Assembly (NCBI RefSeq): GCF_009823805.1
Contig: NZ_WUEK01000001.1
Span: 454,688 to 518,687 of the forward strand
Length of the DNA stretch: 64,000 nucleotides
Reading direction: 5' to 3'
Origin: Nocardioides flavescens
GTDB lineage: Bacteria > Actinomycetota > Actinomycetes > Propionibacteriales > Nocardioidaceae
Position numbers and translations under genes: made by a program. Below the pieces are notes generated by a model that worked only from the letters and a program-made list of their open reading frames with translations, made no database searches and was not told where the DNA came from. This document shows, piece after piece, positions 39,880-47,620 of this stretch (its first letter is position 1; every line of letters starts with the position of its first letter).

Positions 39880-40296
39880 TCAGCCGAGCGCCTCGCGCAG
39901 CCGGGCGGCGTACGCCGCGCGCTCGCCGTCGTCGTACTTCGTGCGCGGCCAGAAGAACCCGCGCAGGCCGTCGCCCTTGGTGCGCGGAACGACGTGCAGG
40001 TGCAGGTGGGGCACCGACTGGCTGACCACGTTGTTGATCGCGACGAAGCTGCCCTGGGCGCCGAGGGCGTCGACGACCGCGGTCGCGAGCCGCTGCGCGG
40101 TCGCCAGGAACGGGTCGCGCAGGGCCGCGGGCAGGTCGGGCAGCGTCACGACGTGCTGACGGGGCACGAGCAGCACGTGGCCCTTGAAGACCGGCCGCTG
40201 GTCGAGGAACCCGACGAGATCCTCGGTCTCGACGACGAGGTCGGCGGGCAGCTCGCCCGCGATGATCGAGCAGAAGACGCAGTCGGGGTCGCGCAC
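39880..40296 (-). CDS. HIT-family nucleotide hydrolase
   Basis: This 138-aa histidine-triad protein has the N-terminal [17 protein letters not shown] and active site [12 protein letters not shown] (HxHxHxx). It hydrolyses nucleoside phosphoramidates or dinucleoside polyphosphates. GTG start 6 nt after TAGGTT (leaderless). Placed upstream of fabG on the same strand, 17 bp apart. Confidence 0.92.
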   Translation of the reverse strand: MRDPDCVFCSIIAGELPADLVVETEDLVGFLDQRPVFKGHVLLVPRQHVVTLPDLPAALRDPFLATAQRLATAVVDALGAQGSFVAINNVVSQSVPHLHLHVVPRTKGDGLRGFFWPRTKYDDGERAAYAARLREALG

Positions 40297-40336
40297 CCCT
40301 CGAACCTACTCAGCGCGGATCTCGGCTCGGACCTCT

Positions 40337-40669
40337 TCAGGGGCGCCGCTGGGAGGGCTTCCAGTCGAGGTCGACCTTGTCGGGCCCCAGCAGCGCGAGG
40401 ATGCGCCGCCCGGCGAGGAGCAGGTCGCGCACCTCGGGGGCGGAGATGGAGTAGACGACCTCGCCCTCGCGGCGCTCGGAGACGACCATCTGGGCGCGAC
40501 GGAGCACGCTGAGCTGCTGGGAGAGGTTGCTGGCCTCGATGACGACCTCGTCCTTGAGCTCGTGCACGGCGTGGGGTCGCTCGCAGAGCAGCTCCAGGAT
40601 CCGGATCCGAGCCGGGTGCCCGAGCGTCCGGAAAAGCTCGGCCTTCGCCTGGTACAGCGGTACGGCCAC
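40337..40669 (-). CDS. ArsR/SmtB-family regulator
   Basis: This 110-aa winged-helix protein has AELFRTLGHPARIRILELLCERPHAVHELKDEVVIEASNLSQQLSVLRRAQMVVSERREGEVVYSIS. It has a single Cys in LLCERP rather than the ELCV(C/G)D metal motif, so metal sensing is doubtful; a redox or other ligand is possible. GTG start with GGAGGGCACG upstream. No obvious target beside it apart from HIT/fabG. Confidence 0.88.
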   Translation of the reverse strand: MAVPLYQAKAELFRTLGHPARIRILELLCERPHAVHELKDEVVIEASNLSQQLSVLRRAQMVVSERREGEVVYSISAPEVRDLLLAGRRILALLGPDKVDLDWKPSQRRP

Positions 40670-40803
40670 CGTGCCCTCCTTCTCGCTTCCCCCGCGTTCT
40701 TCCCCGTGTTCGTCGCCGTTCCGAGGCCGGATGGCGCCGATCCTGACACATCACAGCTCGCTGCGGACCCGTGTGAGAGCACACCCTGGGGCTACCGGGG
40801 CCC

Positions 40804-40977
40804 ATGACCTCAGCCGACGACCAGGTCCCCGACGAGGAGCGGAGCGAGCCGACCGCCCGGCGCCCGCTGCACAGCGGGCCCCGCCGCCAGACCCCGGCAC
40901 TGCTGGCGGTGCTCGGGCTCTTCGCCGCGATCGCGGTGGTGCTCGTCGTCCTGACCGTGCTGCGCTACGCCACCTGA
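40804..40977 (+). CDS. small single-pass membrane protein
   Basis: This 57-aa protein starts at ATG 40804, with a charged N-terminus (MTSADDQVPDEERSEPTARR), then one membrane helix at residues about 31-52 (PALLAVLGLFAAIAVVLVVL) and a short RYAT tail. Frame and codon use look real. Function unknown. It lies 19 bp before the App1-type gene on the same strand. Confidence 0.6.
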   Translation: MTSADDQVPDEERSEPTARRPLHSGPRRQTPALLAVLGLFAAIAVVLVVLTVLRYAT

Positions 40978-40996
40978 CGCGCGTACGGTCGCACCC

Positions 40997-42049
40997 GTGT
41001 CGTCAGCAGGCCGGTGGACCGTCGGCCTCGAGCGCCTGTGCGACGCCGCGCGGCTGCGTCGCACCCGCGACCGGCCGCCGGCGGACTTCCGGATCGAGGC
41101 CTACGTCGCCCACGGCGGCGCGGAGACCGTGGTCGTGCGCGCCCGGGTGGTCGACGACCCGCTGCCCACCGAGGCCGTCGAGGGTGAGGGCCCGGTGGCC
41201 GCGCTGCGCCGCACGCTGCGCCACTTCGTGACCGACGAGCTGCCCGGCGTACGACTGCGGGTGCGCGTGGGCGACGCCGAGGTCTCGACGGTGAGCGACG
41301 GCGACGGCTACGTCTTCTGCCATCTGCCCGCCGCAGGGCTCACCTCCCCGTGGACCGAGGGCGTCCTCGAGCTCGACCGCCCTTACCGCGGCGTCACGGC
41401 GCCCCACACCACCCCGGTGCGGGTGCGGGTGCCGGGACCGGGGGCTCGCTTCGGCGTGCTCTCCGACGTCGACGACACGGTCATCGAGACCGGGGTGCAG
41501 CGGCTCGGGGCGATGCTGCGACGCACTCTGACGGGCTCGGCGCTCACGCGGACGGCGTTCCCCGGTGCTGCCGAGCTCTACCGCGACCTCGCCGCGGGCC
41601 GCGACGGCGCCGAGACCAACCCGGTCTTCTACGTCTCCTCGAGCCCGTGGAACCTGCACGCGTTCCTCGTGGCGTTCCTGCGCCACCGGGGCTTCCCGGC
41701 CGGGCCGGTGCTGCTGCGCGACCTGCTCGGGACCCGGGCCGGGCGCGAGCAGAAGCACGGCCGCATCCGCGAGGTGCTCGCCACCCACCCGCAGCTGCCG
41801 TTCGTGCTCATCGGCGACTCCGGCGAGCACGACCCGCAGATCTACGCCGACGTGGTCGCCGAGCACCCCGACCGCGTCCTCGCGGTCTACATCCGCGAGG
41901 TGCGCCTCGACCCCGGCGACGGGCGGGTGGAGACGGTCAGCGACCGGTGGCCCCACCCGCAGGTGCCCTTCGTCCTGGCCGCCGACAGTGCCGCCGTACG
42001 CCGCCACGCGGCGTCGATCGGGCTGCTGCCCCACGGGACGCCGGCGTAG
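40997..42049 (+). CDS. App1-family (DUF2183) phosphatase
   Basis: This 350-aa protein has an N-terminal beta domain (residues 30-140) and a C-terminal App1 catalytic domain of the HAD superfamily. Motif I is FGVLSDVDDTVIET (DxDxT), the middle block is NPVFYVSSSPWNLHAFLVAFL, and the motif IV-like block is FVLIGDSGEHDPQIY. Yeast App1 is a phosphatidate phosphatase; a lipid phosphatase role here is by family. The GTG at 40997 follows TACGGT by 7 nt. Confidence 0.88.
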   Translation: MSSAGRWTVGLERLCDAARLRRTRDRPPADFRIEAYVAHGGAETVVVRARVVDDPLPTEAVEGEGPVAALRRTLRHFVTDELPGVRLRVRVGDAEVSTVSDGDGYVFCHLPAAGLTSPWTEGVLELDRPYRGVTAPHTTPVRVRVPGPGARFGVLSDVDDTVIETGVQRLGAMLRRTLTGSALTRTAFPGAAELYRDLAAGRDGAETNPVFYVSSSPWNLHAFLVAFLRHRGFPAGPVLLRDLLGTRAGREQKHGRIREVLATHPQLPFVLIGDSGEHDPQIYADVVAEHPDRVLAVYIREVRLDPGDGRVETVSDRWPHPQVPFVLAADSAAVRRHAASIGLLPHGTPA

Positions 42050-42053
42050 CCGC

Positions 42054-42320
42054 TCAGCTGTAGCGGTGCGACTTGGCCGCGTGCCCCTTCTCGCGGGTGC
42101 AGGTGCGCCCGTTCATCGACGTGTGGCCGCACAACGCGTCGCCCTCGGCCTCCGGCGCGGGCGCGGCCTTCTTCGGGGCCTTGCCGGCAGCCGGTTTCGT
42201 GGCTGGCTCGGGGGCGACGGGTGGGCGCGCGGTGGTCCGGGTCGGGGCCTTCGCCCCGGCGGCCGCACGGGCGTTGAACTTCGCCTCGCGCATCGCCCGC
42301 AGGGCTGCTTCCTTGCTCAT
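42054..42320 (-). CDS. small Ala/Pro/Lys-rich protein with Cys-His motif
   Basis: This 88-aa protein has a basic helical start (MSKEAALRAMREAKFNARAAAG), an Ala/Pro/Lys-rich middle (residues 23-56), and a compact end LCGHTSMNGRTCTREKGHAAKSHRYS. The Cys and His spacing (C-G-H...C...GH...H) suggests a small metal-binding fold common in short actinobacterial proteins. No function known. Convergent with the App1 gene. Confidence 0.65.
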   Translation of the reverse strand: MSKEAALRAMREAKFNARAAAGAKAPTRTTARPPVAPEPATKPAAGKAPKKAAPAPEAEGDALCGHTSMNGRTCTREKGHAAKSHRYS

Positions 42321-42365
42321 CGATCGATCACGTCACGACCCTAGGCGCGAGCACCGACAACGCCA

Positions 42366-42398
42366 CGACCGGCGCCCCCGTGAGGGGAGCGCCGGTCG
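42366..42398. terminator. strong hairpin at the 3' end of the carboxypeptidase gene
   Basis: Arms CGACCGGCGCCCC and GGGG.GCGCCGGTCG flank a GTGA loop, 29 bp past the leftward carboxypeptidase stop. It likely terminates that gene and separates it from the small gene at 42054. Confidence 0.65.
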
Positions 42399-42426
42399 CG
42401 GGTCGTACGTGTCGGTGAGGAACGCG

Positions 42427-45400
42427 TCAGCGCACCCGCAGCCGCACCGTGTCGCTGCTGCCGGCGATCGTCGTGCTGCCGGCGTACGTCGCCACGAGGG
42501 TCTGGCGACCCTTGCGGAGCTTGACCTTCACCACCGCGGTGCCGTCGGCCGCGACCTGGACGACCGCGAGGGTCTTGCCGCCCTTGGTCAGGGTCACGGT
42601 GCTGCCGGGGGTGAGGCCGGCGGCGCTCAGCGCGATGCTGAGCTTGACCGTCTTCTTCGCGCCCTTGCCCTTCGCCCGCTTGACCTTGGCGCTCAGGTCG
42701 AGCGAGGACGGAGCCTTGACCGCGGGAGCCGTGGCGGTCGACTGGGTCGTCGTCTGCGTCGGGCTCGTGGTCTGCGTCGGGGTCGAGGGCTGAGCGGGGC
42801 TCGTCGTGCCGGCGGTCGGCGCCACGAGCCGCGAGCCGGCAGCCGGTGCGGCCCAGAAGATGCCGCGGGCGGCCTCGCTGAACAGGCTCTTCGGGTTGGT
42901 GCGGAAGAACACCGAGGTGCCGAAGACGATCGAGCGGGTCTTCACGCCGACGACGGGGCGCTGGGTCTCGGACGAGACGACCGAGGCGTTGTTCGCGGCG
43001 TACGCCGGGCCGTTGGTCGGCACCGTGCCCGCGGGCGACCCCGCCGGCACCGACGGACGCCAGTGGCCAGCCAGCAGCGGCTTGCTGCTGTAGCGCTGCT
43101 GGACGTTGGTGCCGGCGCCGAGCTCGGTGAACCAGGTGGCCGGGTAGATGTAGGCCGTGTCCTGGCGGTAGGGCTCGAGCACGCTGCCCTTCGGCGTGTC
43201 GACCGAGACGAGCGCGGTCGCCGAGTTGGCGCTGGTGAGGGCGTTGCCGGTCATCAGGCCGTAGTCCTTCGCGGCGTTGAAGGCCGCGGCGCCGCGGCCG
43301 GTGAGCGCGCCGCCGCGGTCGAGCAGCGCCTGCACGGCTGCCCGGGCGACCGGGGCGCTCGACGTGGCGAAGGTCGAGCCGATCCACAGCACGTCGACAC
43401 CGTCGAGCAGGCTCGGGTTGTTCTGGATGCCCGTGGTCTCGCCCGTGACGGTGACCTGGGTCAGGTCGTCGAAGCCGAGGGTGGTCAGCGCGATGCGGTC
43501 GTCGGCGGTGCCGACGTAGGCGACCTTGAGGTCGCGCAACGGCTTGGTGTCGGCGTCGTCGAGGGCGTCGAGGTCCGCCTCGGTGGCGGGCTCGAGGTCG
43601 ATGTCGTAGGTCTTGGCGACCTGCTCGGCCTTCGAAGCCGACGCCGAGCCGACGACGGCGGAGCCGTCCTTCAGCATCGAGACCGGCACGCCCTCCTCGA
43701 GCAGCGCGTTGAGCGCGGTGAAGTCCGCGACGCCTGCGACGTCGAAGGTCGTGTACGCCGGGGTCGCCGGCGCCGAGAAGTTGGAGCTCGGCGCGGTGAC
43801 CGGCGTGGAGGCGCCGATCGGGCCGTCGGTGACGACGCCGACCTTGTCGACGGTCGCGCCCCACAGGTAGGAGTAGCTCCACGCTCCGTCGGCGTACAGC
43901 TGCGGCACGTTGTCGGAGATGTCGTCGCCGAGGTCGAGCAGCGAGTTGGCGAGGCCCCGCATCGGCTGGTCGAGGTCCACGACGTACGAGCCCGCGGGGT
44001 AGGTCTTGCCCTCCACGGTCGTGGCCGAGGTCAGCTTGTCGACCTCGATGCCGTGGAACACCAGCTGCTTGACCAGCGCGGCGGCGTCGCTCTCCGAGCG
44101 CTGGCCGGCACCGCGCGGGATGACGTAGGCGTTGGGCAGGACCAGCGGCTCCTGGTCGTCGAGGGCGTCCCAGAGCGGGCGCCACTGCGTCGGCCCCGGC
44201 ACTGTGTTGACGTCCGCCACCGTTAGCTGCTTCTTCGGCTCCTCCGACTGCGCGCGACGGAACGTCTCGATCTGGTTCGAGAGCATCTCCTTCGCGGCGG
44301 TCGGGTCGTTCATGTAGCCGACGATGCTCTTCATCGTCTGCAGCGCGACCGCGGTGTTGACCTTGGCCCGCTCGGGGGTCTGCGTGCCGCCGGCGCCCTG
44401 GCGCGACAGCGGCAGCTCGACGGTCGACGTCGCCGCGCCGAAGAACGCGGAGTACTGCGCGCTGAAGACCGGCGGGAAGTCGTCCCAGCCGCCCTCCTGG
44501 TCGTCGCGGTAGGGGATGGCGATGCCGCCCACCGAGGTGAGCGGGTTGCCCGGGATGGCCGCGGCGACGACGTCCTTCTCGACCTTGAGGGCGAGGGCGT
44601 AGTTGTGCGGGATCGACAGGTCGTACTCGTAGTTGGTGCCGTGCGGCGGGCCGCAGGGCTCGATCTGGAGCACGCCGGTGTAGCCGTGGAAGTCGGCGGT
44701 GTAGATCGGCTGGATCGCCTGCACCGAGCGGACGTAGGACTTCGTCTCCGCGGTGGCGTTGGTGATCATGTCGCGGTTGGGGTCGAGCCCGAGCGAGGTC
44801 GCGCGGGTGGCGGCGGTGCGACCGTCGGGGTTCAGCGACGGCGAGAAGTAGAGGCGGTTGTTGCGCAGGATGCTGCCGACCTCGCTGAGCGGCGCGGTGG
44901 CGAGGTACTCGATGTACTGCATCGCAGCATCCGTCCCCTCCCACTCGTTGCCGTGGATGTTGTTGCTGATCCACACGGGGGTCTTGTACTGCGCCTGCAG
45001 CGTCGCGTCCTTCGCCGCCGCGGTCGGGTCGTTCTTGATCTGGTTCTTCCACGCGGTCTGGCGCGCGGTCTCGTCCGTGTCCTCCGGCGCGGTCAGGGTG
45101 ACGAGGTAGAGGTCGCGGCCGAGCGTCGACTGCCCCACGACCTGCACCGAGATGCGGTCGCTCTTGGCCATCAGCTCCTGCAGCTTCGGCGCGAGGTCCG
45201 GGTGACCGAGCAGCTGTGCGGCCTTCGAGGCGTCCGAGGGGTTGTCGCGGTAGAAGCGCAGCTTGGGCTGGTACGGGTACGACGACGGCATCACGACCGG
45301 GTCGCCCGAGGCCACGGCGGTCATCGCCTGGCGGACGATCTCCGCCTTGGTGGTCTGCGGCGGGGCGCTCGACGACGTGCTGGTGCCGCGGTCCTCCTGC

Positions 45401-45522
45401 ACGCTCGCGGTCGGGGCCGGGGTGACCTCGTCGGCGGTGGCAGGAGCGGCGGTGCTCGCGAGCACCGAGGTGGCGGCGAGCGCCAGACTGGTCGCGCCGA
45501 CGAGTGCGCGGGGCTTTCTCAC
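42427..45522 (-). CDS. large secreted M14 zinc carboxypeptidase
   Basis: This 1031-aa exported protein has a signal peptide MRKPRALVGATSLALAATSVLAS (cleavage near ATA-DEV). The M14 metallocarboxypeptidase domain spans residues about 80-430: zinc ligands HxxE in NNIHGNEWEG (near 188-191), NPDGR (near 231), the third ligand in YTADFHGYTG, and catalytic Glu in TSTVELPLSR (near 370). A roughly 450-residue middle domain of glutamine-amidotransferase-like alpha/beta character follows (e.g. GVDVLWIGSTFA, RGGALTGRGAAAF), then a Ser/Thr/Pro linker (TSPAQPSTPTQTTSP) and a C-terminal bacterial Ig-like domain. Extracellular protein digestion is likely. Its promoter region is unusually AT-rich for the window. 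Confidence 0.9.
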   Translation of the reverse strand: MRKPRALVGATSLALAATSVLASTAAPATADEVTPAPTASVQEDRGTSTSSSAPPQTTKAEIVRQAMTAVASGDPVVMPSSYPYQPKLRFYRDNPSDASKAAQLLGHPDLAPKLQELMAKSDRISVQVVGQSTLGRDLYLVTLTAPEDTDETARQTAWKNQIKNDPTAAAKDATLQAQYKTPVWISNNIHGNEWEGTDAAMQYIEYLATAPLSEVGSILRNNRLYFSPSLNPDGRTAATRATSLGLDPNRDMITNATAETKSYVRSVQAIQPIYTADFHGYTGVLQIEPCGPPHGTNYEYDLSIPHNYALALKVEKDVVAAAIPGNPLTSVGGIAIPYRDDQEGGWDDFPPVFSAQYSAFFGAATSTVELPLSRQGAGGTQTPERAKVNTAVALQTMKSIVGYMNDPTAAKEMLSNQIETFRRAQSEEPKKQLTVADVNTVPGPTQWRPLWDALDDQEPLVLPNAYVIPRGAGQRSESDAAALVKQLVFHGIEVDKLTSATTVEGKTYPAGSYVVDLDQPMRGLANSLLDLGDDISDNVPQLYADGAWSYSYLWGATVDKVGVVTDGPIGASTPVTAPSSNFSAPATPAYTTFDVAGVADFTALNALLEEGVPVSMLKDGSAVVGSASASKAEQVAKTYDIDLEPATEADLDALDDADTKPLRDLKVAYVGTADDRIALTTLGFDDLTQVTVTGETTGIQNNPSLLDGVDVLWIGSTFATSSAPVARAAVQALLDRGGALTGRGAAAFNAAKDYGLMTGNALTSANSATALVSVDTPKGSVLEPYRQDTAYIYPATWFTELGAGTNVQQRYSSKPLLAGHWRPSVPAGSPAGTVPTNGPAYAANNASVVSSETQRPVVGVKTRSIVFGTSVFFRTNPKSLFSEAARGIFWAAPAAGSRLVAPTAGTTSPAQPSTPTQTTSPTQTTTQSTATAPAVKAPSSLDLSAKVKRAKGKGAKKTVKLSIALSAAGLTPGSTVTLTKGGKTLAVVQVAADGTAVVKVKLRKGRQTLVATYAGSTTIAGSSDTVRLRVR

Positions 45523-45614
45523 GAAGAGGCTCGTTTCTGTGGTGGCGTGCTGACGACAGGGCTGTGCGACGACCTCGGGACCCGAGTGGTCTGGACCGAG
45601 TGGGCGTCAGATTG

Positions 45615-45627
45615 CCTGACAATCAGG
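45615..45627. promoter_or_regulatory. palindrome upstream of carboxypeptidase gene
   Basis: CCTGA-CAA-TCAGG lies about 95 bp upstream of the start, followed by two further ACCTGAG boxes (45639 and 45657 regions). The region 45600-45670 is AT-rich and probably holds the promoter. Regulator unknown. Confidence 0.4.
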
Positions 45628-45701
45628 TGTGATTACTACCTGAGCCTGTTCTTTAACCTGAGATTTACATGGGGTCAGGATTCCCTTGTCGCAGACGCGA
45701 C

Positions 45702-45731
45702 GAAGCCCCCTCGCCGTGGCGAGGGGGCTTC
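45702..45731. terminator. strong hairpin terminator
   Basis: The perfect 14-bp stem GAAGCCCCCTCGCC / GGCGAGGGGGCTTC has a 2-nt GT loop, 28 bp past the stop of the leftward acidic small gene. Likely terminator for the 45759-46785 genes. Confidence 0.75.
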
Positions 45732-45758
45732 CCGGGTCGTGCGCGGTGCCGGGCTGGC

Positions 45759-45968
45759 TCAGCTCTGGTCGGCGTCCGTGATCGGCTGACCGGTCTTGTC
45801 GACCTCGTCGGGGAACTCCGCGCCGACCGGGTGCGCCCCGGAGTCGGGCGAGCCCTGGGCGGGGTCGTACTCCCCCTCGGCGGCCGGGCCGTCGGTCGTC
45901 GAGGAGGTCTCCTGCTCCTCGGCGGCGTCGTCGAGGTGGCCGAGGTTCTCGTTCGCTGCATCGCTCAT
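45759..45968 (-). CDS. small acidic hypothetical protein
   Basis: This 69-aa protein is rich in Asp, Glu, Gly and Ser (MSDAANENLGHLDDAAEEQETSS...), with a predicted disordered middle and the end EFPDEVDKTGQPITDADQS. No family recognised. It lies 28 bp downstream of the ATP-grasp gene on the same strand and is followed by a strong hairpin. Confidence 0.55.
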   Translation of the reverse strand: MSDAANENLGHLDDAAEEQETSSTTDGPAAEGEYDPAQGSPDSGAHPVGAEFPDEVDKTGQPITDADQS

Positions 45969-45996
45969 GCTGGTGCGGTAGCCATCGGGCCGGGTC

Positions 45997-46785
45997 TCAA
46001 GCGGACTCCACCACACGGTCCACGGCCGCCACCACCGCGCCGCGGTCGCAGTCGTAGAGGTCGGCGCCGCTGAAGGGGTTGAGCTCCAGCAGCCGCAGCC
46101 CGCGGGGCGTCTCGCAGACGTCGACGACGAAGACGGGCTCGGGCGCCGACAATCGGGCCACGACGGTCTCGGCGTACGCCCAGGCCGGGTGGCCGGCCCC
46201 CAGCGATCCTGCCTGCTCACGCCCGTCGGCGACGTACCCACTGCCCGCCACGACCTCGCCGCCGGCGACGACGAACCGCCATTCCTCCCCCACGTCGACC
46301 ACCGGGGTCACGACGACCGGCAACCGCTCGTCGTCGTAGTAGAAGCCGTGGTCGAGCGCCGCCGCGTTGACGGCGTCGCGGTCGAGCACCCGACCGCTGA
46401 ACGGCTTGAGCGCGCTGTCCGGTCGCACGAACACCCGCGGGCCGAACTCCTCCGGCGGACCCTCGGCGACGAGCTGGGCCACGGTCGTCACCGCGTGCCG
46501 TTCGGCGACGAGCAGATCGGCGACCTGGGGCCACCACGCGCTGCACGCGAACCGCTCGGTCGCGCAGAACGCCCCCGGCGACCACGGTCGCTCGCGGTGC
46601 ACCCGGTCGGCGTTCTCCAGCGCACCGTGGAAGACCACCGGGCCCGCCCCGAGCTCGGGCCACCGCCCGTCGCTCCACCACTCGTCGCGCCACCGCACGA
46701 CACGGTCACCGGCCGCCTCCGCTGCCGTCGCGAGCCGCTCGTGCTCGTCGGCGAACACCTCACGCTCGAGCAGCCAGACGGTCAT
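45997..46785 (-). CDS. ATP-grasp domain protein
   Basis: This 262-aa protein has the ATP-grasp pattern seen in DUF4343-like proteins: FVRPDSALKPFSGRVLD, VVVTPVVDVGEEWRFVVAGGEVVAGSGYVADGR, and the metal-binding end GLRLLELNPFSGADLYDCD. These enzymes join a carboxylate to an amine or thiol; the substrates here are unknown. ATG 46785 (MTVWLLEREVF) is the conserved-looking start. It is the last clearly chromosomal gene before the lower-GC island. Confidence 0.8.
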   Translation of the reverse strand: MTVWLLEREVFADEHERLATAAEAAGDRVVRWRDEWWSDGRWPELGAGPVVFHGALENADRVHRERPWSPGAFCATERFACSAWWPQVADLLVAERHAVTTVAQLVAEGPPEEFGPRVFVRPDSALKPFSGRVLDRDAVNAAALDHGFYYDDERLPVVVTPVVDVGEEWRFVVAGGEVVAGSGYVADGREQAGSLGAGHPAWAYAETVVARLSAPEPVFVVDVCETPRGLRLLELNPFSGADLYDCDRGAVVAAVDRVVESA

Positions 46786-46814
46786 GGTCGACAGTCTGGC
46801 GCGGCGCACAGCAC

Positions 46815-46847
46815 GAGAGCCGCACCGACGAGGTCGGTGCGGCTCTC
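46815..46847. terminator. hairpin at the island boundary
   Basis: The perfect 15-bp stem GAGAGCCGCACCGAC / GTCGGTGCGGCTCTC has a GAG loop. It sits between divergent genes, where no terminator is expected, so its parent gene may have been displaced. DNA to its right becomes accessory in character. Confidence 0.5.
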
Positions 46848-46865
46848 ACAAGAGGGCTGGAGCTG

Positions 46866-47315
46866 GTGGTCCTCGGGGGATGGTTGTCGAACTCGTCCCC
46901 ACCCCCGTTACTACGGGTCCTCCGGGCCTATCGAGACCTCGATCTGGCCGGCACTCCCCCAGCGAGACCTGCGGTCGTTCAGCCCAAACGAGCCAAGACC
47001 CTCAACGGCAGTGAGCTGGATCGGATCCGGGAACGGTACGTAGCTGGCGGGGTCACCACGGCTGAACTTGGCCGCGAGTTCGGCGTCGACCGGCAGACGG
47101 TGCAGCGGAAGTTGCGAGCCATGGGCGTGCGGATGTACGGCAGCTCGCTCAGTGCAGAGGAGATTGTCGAGGCTGCGCGGTTGTACGCCAGCGGTCTCAC
47201 GGTCGCCAAGGTCGCTTCGAAGCTGGGGCGGGGCGACAACGCGGTGCGCAACGCGCTCATCCGAGCCGGCGTACAGCTGCGCACTACTCACGGGCGGGCG
47301 CGGGAGTCGCCCTGA
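46866..47315 (+). CDS. HTH protein associated with recombinases
   Basis: This 149-aa protein carries two HTH-like blocks: SELDRIRERYVAGGVTTAELGREFGVDRQTVQRKLRAMGV (residues about 50-90) and SAEEIVEAARLYASGLTVAKVASKLGRGDNAVRNALIRAGVQLRTTHGR (about 97-145). The pattern resembles resolvase-type C-terminal DNA-binding domains, and the first 30 residues look like non-native read-in. It may be a stand-alone partner or a C-terminal remnant of a serine recombinase. A frameshifted copy at 50705-50972 sits beyond the NACHT gene. Confidence 0.55.
   Translation: MVLGGWLSNSSPPPLLRVLRAYRDLDLAGTPPARPAVVQPKRAKTLNGSELDRIRERYVAGGVTTAELGREFGVDRQTVQRKLRAMGVRMYGSSLSAEEIVEAARLYASGLTVAKVASKLGRGDNAVRNALIRAGVQLRTTHGRARESP
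46953..47216 (+). repeat. left arm of long imperfect direct repeat around the NACHT gene
   Basis: About 264 bp (from ACTCCCCCAGCGAGACC to GGTCGCCAAGGTCGCT) recurs at 50705-50972 with small indels. The right copy is frameshifted. Together they bracket 47217-50704, i.e. the whole nuclease-NACHT gene. Confidence 0.8.
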
Positions 47316-47620
47316 TCGCTCGCGCACTTCCTTTCTGATCGGCCTCGGGCTCCTTCTTGGTCCAGTCCCGAGAAAGGTAGGTCAGGGATTGGGCGAGTTT
47401 ATGGCGATCGATCTCGGGGCGGGCAGCTGCTTTAATTGAGATCTCGCGGTCCTCAGCGCGCACGGGCTTTGTGGAGCGGGCGCCTTGGCAGCGTGAACGC
47501 GCCCGACGGCGAGGTTGGCGCTCAGGGTCCAGAACTTCTCGAGCGTCCGGCCTGGCTTGGTGAGGCAGGCTCGGTGACGGTTCACCCCGAATCCCCGACA
47601 CGTCTGGTTGGATTCGGAGA
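47316..47620. other. gene-free stretch before NACHT gene
   Basis: No confident gene. On the minus strand a frame ending at 47284 has a protein-like C-terminus (EDREISIKAAARPEIDRHKLAQSLTYLSRDWTKKEP), possibly a relic. The promoter of the NACHT gene must lie here. Composition is lower in GC than the chromosome to the left. Confidence 0.3.

Noticed and set aside
42341..45622. 1093-codon ORF alternative to the carboxypeptidase
   Set aside because: Arg/Pro/Gly-rich shadow; the 42427-45522 frame carries signal peptide and M14 motifs.
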